Shown here: one piece after another, positions 58,834 to 64,000 of the stretch | How positions within the stretch are numbered: the first letter of the stretch is position 1 | Layout of the letters: each line of letters begins with the position of its first letter | Origin: an uncultured Bacteroidia bacterium | GTDB lineage: Bacteria > Bacteroidota > Bacteroidia > Bacteroidales > UBA932 | Direction: 5' to 3' | NCBI GenBank assembly: GCA_902773925.1 | Contig: CACYGI010000002.1 | Coordinates: forward strand, 1-64,000 | DNA: 64,000 nt | Program-made: the position numbers and the translations under genes | Notes under the pieces: generated by a model | The model's input: the letters and a program-made list of their open reading frames with translations, nothing else | Databases searched by the model: none | What the model was told of the DNA's origin: nothing

Positions 58834-60111
58834 TTATTCCTCCTCCTCTAATACAACCCAGATGACAAATCCCTTGCTGCGATCCTTACTCTGGAGCCAC
58901 CAGGCGTGATAGCCTTCCGCTACGGAATCACGCACAAGAAGGCAATCCTCATACGTTTCCTCAACCAGGCCCGAGTTGCCGTGGATAGTACCGAGCGCCA
59001 GATCCACCTGATCTCCAACTTCAGCATCATCGGACGGGACAGTCATCTTGGTCAGCATTCCCTTCTTCATACTCTGGATTCGGAAGCTGCAACTATTCAC
59101 CGTGGTGCTCCAGGCATACTGGTCCTTGAAGGGCTCGTACTGGTGGACAGGCGTGGCTGTCGTGCCCGAGAGGTCATAATATCCGGGAGCGCTGACATTA
59201 TTGGCCCAGGAATCCTTTAGATTGATTTCAATCTTATCCTGCGACAACAAAGTAGCGATATTCAACCCGATCTCATATATCGCCCCACGGACAAACGCCT
59301 CGCCGGCAGTTGCCGAGAGCGTCGTGACAGTGTGACCATCAGTGTCAATCGTGATGACAAGCTCATCACCCGATGCTATATCAGGATTGATAAAAACATA
59401 TCCCACGACAGGGATGCCGGAGGAGAGCTGCGGCTTAGCAGCAAAGCTCACGGTCACCTGATTGGAAGCGCCCTGGCCAAACGTCGGAGCGGCCTCAGCA
59501 TCGGTGATATCGAGCGTATAGTCGCCGGCCAGACGACGGTCGATGGGGGCCGAGATAGTAATGCTATTCAGGAGATCGCCTGAGAGCGCAACATTGGGCG
59601 TAAGCGTAAAGCGCAGCAGCGTCAGCTTCTGCGCAAATGTGAAAGTATATCCGGCTTGCGCGCTGCCGCCGGTCTTCTGGCCCGACTTGAGGTCGTATGC
59701 CATATTGGGGTCGCTTCCGGTCTGTACCTGGATGGCAGGCAGATTCATCGTCAGGGCCGCGGGGTTATTGCCGGCACCTGCGGCGTAAGGGTAGTAGGCG
59801 CAGGTGGGTTCGCCGGCCAGCGTGCCCTGGAATGCCACCTGGTCCTGGCCGATGGAGTTGAGGACAAATTGCGCGTTGTTGCTCCCGGAGGAAAAAACGC
59901 CTATCGAGTCGTTAAGCGCCCAGTATATATTATAGGTACCGCCAACCTGGCCGAGCGTCGTGCGGGTCAGGTCATTGCTCAGCGGAGCCAGTATCGTAAC
60001 ATCATTGCAGTCAGACCTGCGGCCTGACTGCAACTGTTCGATAGATTCCGTTGAGCGGCATCCTGCCACAAGCAGGAGCAGGATGCCAGTCAAGAGAAAA
60101 GTGCGACTCAT
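58834..60111 (-). CDS. fimbrillin-like lipoprotein in the C10 protease operon
   Basis: 425 aa with lipobox VAGC (MSRTFLLTGILLLLVAGCRS). Mfa-like module: DLTRTTLGQ, IYWALNDSIGVFSSG, TCAYYPYAAG. The C-terminal ~100 residues form another beta domain ending VIWVVLEEEE. It starts 21 nt after the beta-helix protein and ends 3 nt before the C10 protease. A surface role together with both is likely; no direct evidence for pilus assembly. Confidence 0.85.
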   Translation of the reverse strand: MSRTFLLTGILLLLVAGCRSTESIEQLQSGRRSDCNDVTILAPLSNDLTRTTLGQVGGTYNIYWALNDSIGVFSSGSNNAQFVLNSIGQDQVAFQGTLAGEPTCAYYPYAAGAGNNPAALTMNLPAIQVQTGSDPNMAYDLKSGQKTGGSAQAGYTFTFAQKLTLLRFTLTPNVALSGDLLNSITISAPIDRRLAGDYTLDITDAEAAPTFGQGASNQVTVSFAAKPQLSSGIPVVGYVFINPDIASGDELVITIDTDGHTVTTLSATAGEAFVRGAIYEIGLNIATLLSQDKIEINLKDSWANNVSAPGYYDLSGTTATPVHQYEPFKDQYAWSTTVNSCSFRIQSMKKGMLTKMTVPSDDAEVGDQVDLALGTIHGNSGLVEETYEDCLLVRDSVAEGYHAWWLQSKDRSKGFVIWVVLEEEE

Positions 60112-60132
60112 ATTATCATATCATCCCTGATA

Positions 60133-63100
60133 TCAGAAACTGACACCACCATTCCTGGCCTCACCCAGCGTCACCACCGGTTCAGAAGTCGAAGCCTCGA
60201 CAGAAGCCTCCTGATCAGTGGGGCCAACCTTGTAGTTGAAACTCAGAGTTCCAACGATGGAATGCTCATAAGAGCCCGAAGCACCGGAAGACTGGGCATA
60301 GCCCGCCGGAATCGTAGGAGCGTAATCTTTACCACTGGATGTATACGAAGTACTTTTGTTGAAGTAACCTCCATAGATGGTGAAATTGGATATTTGGCTT
60401 TGCGTTCCCGCACGTATGCTTCTGGAACTTGCACTATAGAAGTAACCATCATTAATGGTGTAGTATGCTCCTGAACCAGCTACATATGCAGCCGGACGGG
60501 TTGTCGTATCATTACTTGAATAGAAGCAACCGGAGTTGATTGTCACGGTACCAGAGTAGGCACACACTGCAATTCCACCCATAGACTCAGTTCCTGACGA
60601 AATCTCGGAATTGTCAATATTCAAGATGCCGCTTCGATCGGCCACGGCCGTCATAGCACCGGTAGTAAAAATCTTGGAATCCTTGATATTAACAGTGGAA
60701 CTGCCGTTGTAGATACGGATGACACCTTGGTCATAGTAGTAACCGGTAGAGTAAGTATAAGTAGCGGTCGAAGATATTGTACAATTTTCGATATTGATAG
60801 CGCCGGTACCTGTTTTATTGACGACTCTCATAGCAGTACTGGTAATCGTACCACCACGAACTGACAGCGAGCCGGATGTACACTTGATAAAGTCGGTCAC
60901 TGTCGTTTCGAGTGTCTTTTCGCCGAGGTTCAGCACGATCGGCTTGCCTTCCGTATTGACGAAATCCGTAGAAGTGCTATAGGATACATCTTGCAGTAAG
61001 GTAAGACGTACCGTATCATCAGCGCCGTTATAAGCGAGAGCCTCAGTAATAGCATCTGCATATGAAGTAAACTGCTTGCCATTGACTTCCGCGACATAGA
61101 CTACCGGCGTCTCTTTGACCTGGTAGCCATAATAGAGCGTCTCACCGATCGTAGCGTGGGCGTGGGTTTCAGCAGGATCGATAGCCTGCATACTCAGACC
61201 TGCACCGTAAGAAGGCTCCTGTGAAGGTAATTTATTATAGTAACCGCCATTCAACGTGATGTTGTTGTTGTAAGCGCCACCGGATGAGACAACTCGCCCG
61301 TTACTATACAGATAACAATTATCATCAGCCACGGTCATCGTAGAACCAGATGCAGAGATATGGAAAGTACTCGAATTGCCGATTCCAGAGGTAAACAGGC
61401 TACCGGAAACCATATTGACAGTACCGGTGTTTGCACCGACGACAACATACCAGCCTTCGGATACCGTACCGGAAGAGAGTTCAGAACCGGTTATCGTCGT
61501 AGTACCATTGTATGCTCTCAGGACTGAGAGTTTAGCAGTAGTGTAAACCTTTGCATTCAGGAAATTAAGAGTTCCGGATGCGGAGTGCATATCAATCAGC
61601 GGGTCAGAGCTAAAGTTTGCGCCAGTGGCCTTCGTACCTTCGATGACGCATCCGTTCAGAGTAACAGCTGCAGAAGCCGTAGTCAGATCGAGCACCTTGG
61701 ACTCGCTGCTTGTGATCTTGCCCTTCGTCGAGCCACTGTCCGTAATAGTCAGATTACCACCGGTGGTGATGAACGATTCGGCCTCGGTAGAGAGCGTGCA
61801 TCCGTTCAGATCCAGTACGATAGGCTTGCTGTTTGCATTGGTGAGGTTAATCTGGCTGTCATAAGAGATATCGTCCAGTAGCGTAATGGTCACGGTGGCA
61901 GCTTCACCGTCGAATGTATTCGCCGCTGCGACAGCTGCACCCAGAGAAGCATATCCTACTTCGTTGACTGTCACGGTAGCGGTTTCAACGCCGATAGTCC
62001 AGTTGTAGGTCTTGGTATTATGGGGTTCGGATCCAGGTATAGCTGCTGTACCCGATGCCAGATAATCAACCGAAGGCTTATTGCGGTACCAACCGTTATT
62101 CAGTGTAATACCTGCACCTTCTGCGCCGTCGATGTCAACGCCGTTTTGAGCACCGTAGAAGTATCCGTTATTGACGGTCAATGTCGCATCGGCCGCAACG
62201 GAAACCGCTTTTGTGGCTCCAACCAGCGAACCGCTGTTGACGGTGGTCGTTCCTTCGTTGACGCTCAGTGCCACATTGCCGGTCGTGCTCAGTTCACCTT
62301 CTCCATCGGAGTCCATCAGCGTAAAGTCGCTGGCAGCAGCGATCAGCGGTGAAACGCCGGTAGCGGAGACTGTGTGACCGTTGAGATCCAACGTGAAACT
62401 GTTGACGTTACCGGAATTGACATTCAGAGTAGCGGAAGCAGTAGCATCAGCCAACTGAGTAATAACAGTACCGGTACCTGCAGCGACTTCAGCTCTCTGG
62501 TTTGCATTGATAAACGCTCCTTCTACCGTCGCGTGTTTCCAGTAGTTCGAACCCTGGGCAACGTAGTCAACGGCAGGATTGGAGGTAGCCAGTCCTACGG
62601 CAAACGGATAGGTCGCCTTGGTGTCATCGGTATTGAGGATATTGACATACTCGTCAGCATTATCGCTAACTGCAAACTTAACCTGGACGGCACGGCTGTG
62701 GATTCCGCCGGTCACATAGGCGGTTCCGCCGCTAGTACCAGTTGCGACTGTAGAAAGCGCATGAGAGTTGAAACGACCGCCGGAAATAATACCGACAGCA
62801 TCTTCCCCACTTATGAGAATCGTAGCCGAAGAGGTCGATGCGGAGGTAAAGGTTCCGCCGGTGATATTGACGGTACCAGCGCTCGCAATCGCATTTGTAT
62901 TACTTCCGGAACCGTTGCTGGTAACGCTTGCAACGTTAGAAAGATTGATCTCTCCGTCGCCGGTATATATACCATAGGAGGATTCTCCCACCAAAGTTCC
63001 ACCGCTCACGGAAAGCGTACCGGTAAATGTGCCGCCGCCCTGAAGACTGATGGAAGAAATGGCACGGGAGCCGGAAATGCTTCCGCCGGTCACACTAATA

Positions 63101-64000
63101 TTGCCTGAGCCTGCCAGTGCGATGCCATAGGCATCAGCCGAGACAGTTCCACCGTTCATCGTGAAGGTCCCGTCATTATATACACCTATAGCGCGATATG
63201 CGGAACTCGAGATAGTTCCACTATTCAAAGTAGCATTGGCGCCAGTATTAACATATAAAGAATAATTGCTGCTCGCAGCCGATTCAATGGCTCCATTTGC
63301 ACCGGAATCCTGAATCGCAAGTGTCCGGCCCAAAACATAGAGGCAATGGGCACCTGTGGGACCAGTCAACGTGAATCCGTTAAGATCCAGCGTAACGTTT
63401 CCATTTCCATCGGAATTCGTCAAATTGAGGCGGCTGCTTGCTCCGCAGTTCGCAAGCAACGTAATCATGCTATTCGCATCGGAGCAGTCTGCTGCGTCGA
63501 ATGCGGCGTTAATAGTATAATACCTGGAGGTGACGCCGCCGACCGTGAGGCTTGCAACGGGCGCGGCGCTCGCATCAAGCTTCTTGCTCATATAATAGTA
63601 GTGGCCGGCTGCCATTTCCTTGCTGCCGACAGCCTTGTTGTTCTTGAAGGCGGCAGTGGAAGTGTAGGCATAGACGGTAGGCTCCGAACTTGCCTTGGGC
63701 AGCACTGCAAATGCAACCGGGTCATTTTCGCCGAAGTCGATCTGACCGTTAGCATCCGTCTCCCAGTTAGAAGAAGTAGGCACCGCATAGACCGTACTGG
63801 TCTTGGTGCCGGACTTGAGGGTGAGCTCACCGCCGACTACCGAAAGACTACCGCGGGTCACAACGCCCTCGATGGCAATCTGATCGATGGTAGCGCTTGC
63901 CACAGGAGCTGCATCAGAGCCGAGCTGAATCTTCTTCAGACCGATGATGGCCGTCTGGTTTTCGAAATGGAAACGGACCTCACCACCTTCGACGGTCGCC
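60133..64000 (-). CDS. giant beta-helix adhesin-like protein (5' end outside window)
   Basis: At least 1,289 codons; the frame is open to the right edge, so the signal sequence and true start are missing. The visible N-terminal part is Mfa-like (GHYYYMSKKLDA, FAVLPKASSEP). It is followed by four related units, each with a lead segment (AAVAAANTFDGEAATVTITL) and a strand such as VLDLNGCTL, LDLNGFTL or LDLNGHTV, then right-handed beta-helix turns rich in TVNSGS, GGTVS and ITGG. The pectin-lyase-like fold serves adhesion or glycan binding in many surface proteins. First seen gene of the operon with the fimbrillin-like lipoprotein and C10 protease. Confidence 0.85.
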   Translation of the reverse strand, partial: ATVEGGEVRFHFENQTAIIGLKKIQLGSDAAPVASATIDQIAIEGVVTRGSLSVVGGELTLKSGTKTSTVYAVPTSSNWETDANGQIDFGENDPVAFAVLPKASSEPTVYAYTSTAAFKNNKAVGSKEMAAGHYYYMSKKLDASAAPVASLTVGGVTSRYYTINAAFDAADCSDANSMITLLANCGASSRLNLTNSDGNGNVTLDLNGFTLTGPTGAHCLYVLGRTLAIQDSGANGAIESAASSNYSLYVNTGANATLNSGTISSSAYRAIGVYNDGTFTMNGGTVSADAYGIALAGSGNISVTGGSISGSRAISSISLQGGGTFTGTLSVSGGTLVGESSYGIYTGDGEINLSNVASVTSNGSGSNTNAIASAGTVNITGGTFTSASTSSATILISGEDAVGIISGGRFNSHALSTVATGTSGGTAYVTGGIHSRAVQVKFAVSDNADEYVNILNTDDTKATYPFAVGLATSNPAVDYVAQGSNYWKHATVEGAFINANQRAEVAAGTGTVITQLADATASATLNVNSGNVNSFTLDLNGHTVSATGVSPLIAAASDFTLMDSDGEGELSTTGNVALSVNEGTTTVNSGSLVGATKAVSVAADATLTVNNGYFYGAQNGVDIDGAEGAGITLNNGWYRNKPSVDYLASGTAAIPGSEPHNTKTYNWTIGVETATVTVNEVGYASLGAAVAAANTFDGEAATVTITLLDDISYDSQINLTNANSKPIVLDLNGCTLSTEAESFITTGGNLTITDSGSTKGKITSSESKVLDLTTASAAVTLNGCVIEGTKATGANFSSDPLIDMHSASGTLNFLNAKVYTTAKLSVLRAYNGTTTITGSELSSGTVSEGWYVVVGANTGTVNMVSGSLFTSGIGNSSTFHISASGSTMTVADDNCYLYSNGRVVSSGGAYNNNITLNGGYYNKLPSQEPSYGAGLSMQAIDPAETHAHATIGETLYYGYQVKETPVVYVAEVNGKQFTSYADAITEALAYNGADDTVRLTLLQDVSYSTSTDFVNTEGKPIVLNLGEKTLETTVTDFIKCTSGSLSVRGGTITSTAMRVVNKTGTGAINIENCTISSTATYTYSTGYYYDQGVIRIYNGSSTVNIKDSKIFTTGAMTAVADRSGILNIDNSEISSGTESMGGIAVCAYSGTVTINSGCFYSSNDTTTRPAAYVAGSGAYYTINDGYFYSASSRSIRAGTQSQISNFTIYGGYFNKSTSYTSSGKDYAPTIPAGYAQSSGASGSYEHSIVGTLSFNYKVGPTDQEASVEASTSEPVVTLGEARNGGVSF

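Noticed and set aside
60133..64000. Repeated blocks in the giant beta-helix gene as a CRISPR array
   Set aside because: The repeats are protein-level, diverged and in frame, with no regular spacers; no CRISPR array or cas gene was seen in the window.

Overview
The window is a 64 kb piece of a chromosome from an anaerobic, gut-type member of the Bacteroidales. Support comes from the 5' end of a 16S gene with a Bacteroidales-like start, promoters of the TTG-N19/20-TAnnTTTG type, mostly absent Shine-Dalgarno (SD) sequences, many Bacteroidetes-specific families (DUF4296, DUF2807, GGGtGRT, fimbrillin-like lipoproteins, C10 peptidase), and anaerobic genes (pyruvate phosphate dikinase, HydF). Species cannot be read from the sequence. 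Most genes are GC-rich; the 16.6-20.9 kb gene and the neighbouring DUF3800 gene are clearly AT-richer.

Layout. 0-5.9 kb is housekeeping: rRNA operon promoter and 16S start (minus), a small RHH-like protein, RNase G, a 29-aa basic protein, HU, then lon and ung (plus). 5.9-27.2 kb is an accessory surface-protein region bounded by two inverted copies of a composite repeat. It holds two divergent secreted-nuclease lipoprotein loci, a Cthe_2159-like beta-helix lipoprotein, a 1,419-aa multidomain secreted protein, a fimbrillin-like lipoprotein, a DUF3800 gene, a nitroreductase, a DUF2807 lipoprotein and a tyrosine recombinase. 27.2-54.4 kb is mainly core metabolism and maintenance: folC, ppdK, DUF368, hydF, a C26 amidotransferase, coaD, a double-thioredoxin protein, nucleoside phosphorylase, SirB1-like protein, GGGtGRT/NifU-like pair, tRNA-Gly, DUF4296, dtd, deoC, class III fbp, M23 peptidase, EamA transporter, a TPR protein, an M28-like protein, uvrB and a RelA-type synthetase. 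54.8-64 kb holds a secreted M3 peptidase and a three-gene surface operon: giant beta-helix adhesin-like protein, fimbrillin-like lipoprotein, C10 cysteine protease.

The most striking signal is in the accessory region. Four unannotated ORFs of 46-50 codons each lie directly upstream of a large exported protein gene. They align without gaps over 20 residues as Y-x2-P-x4-[LI]-x-L-x4-[ILV]-[LI]-x2-S and end in acidic/aromatic tails. Two of them share a 116-bp leader that forms an inverted repeat around a 4 kb segment. One downstream protein, a lipoprotein with a C-terminal NUC1-type nuclease, is cut by a single in-frame TGA inside a Gly/Ser linker, with a perfect hairpin just after the TGA. A 118-bp MITE-like element occurs three times, and paired palindromes with a shared core occur at two sites. 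These parts together look like an exchangeable, possibly phase-variable surface-protein locus; that interpretation is inference.
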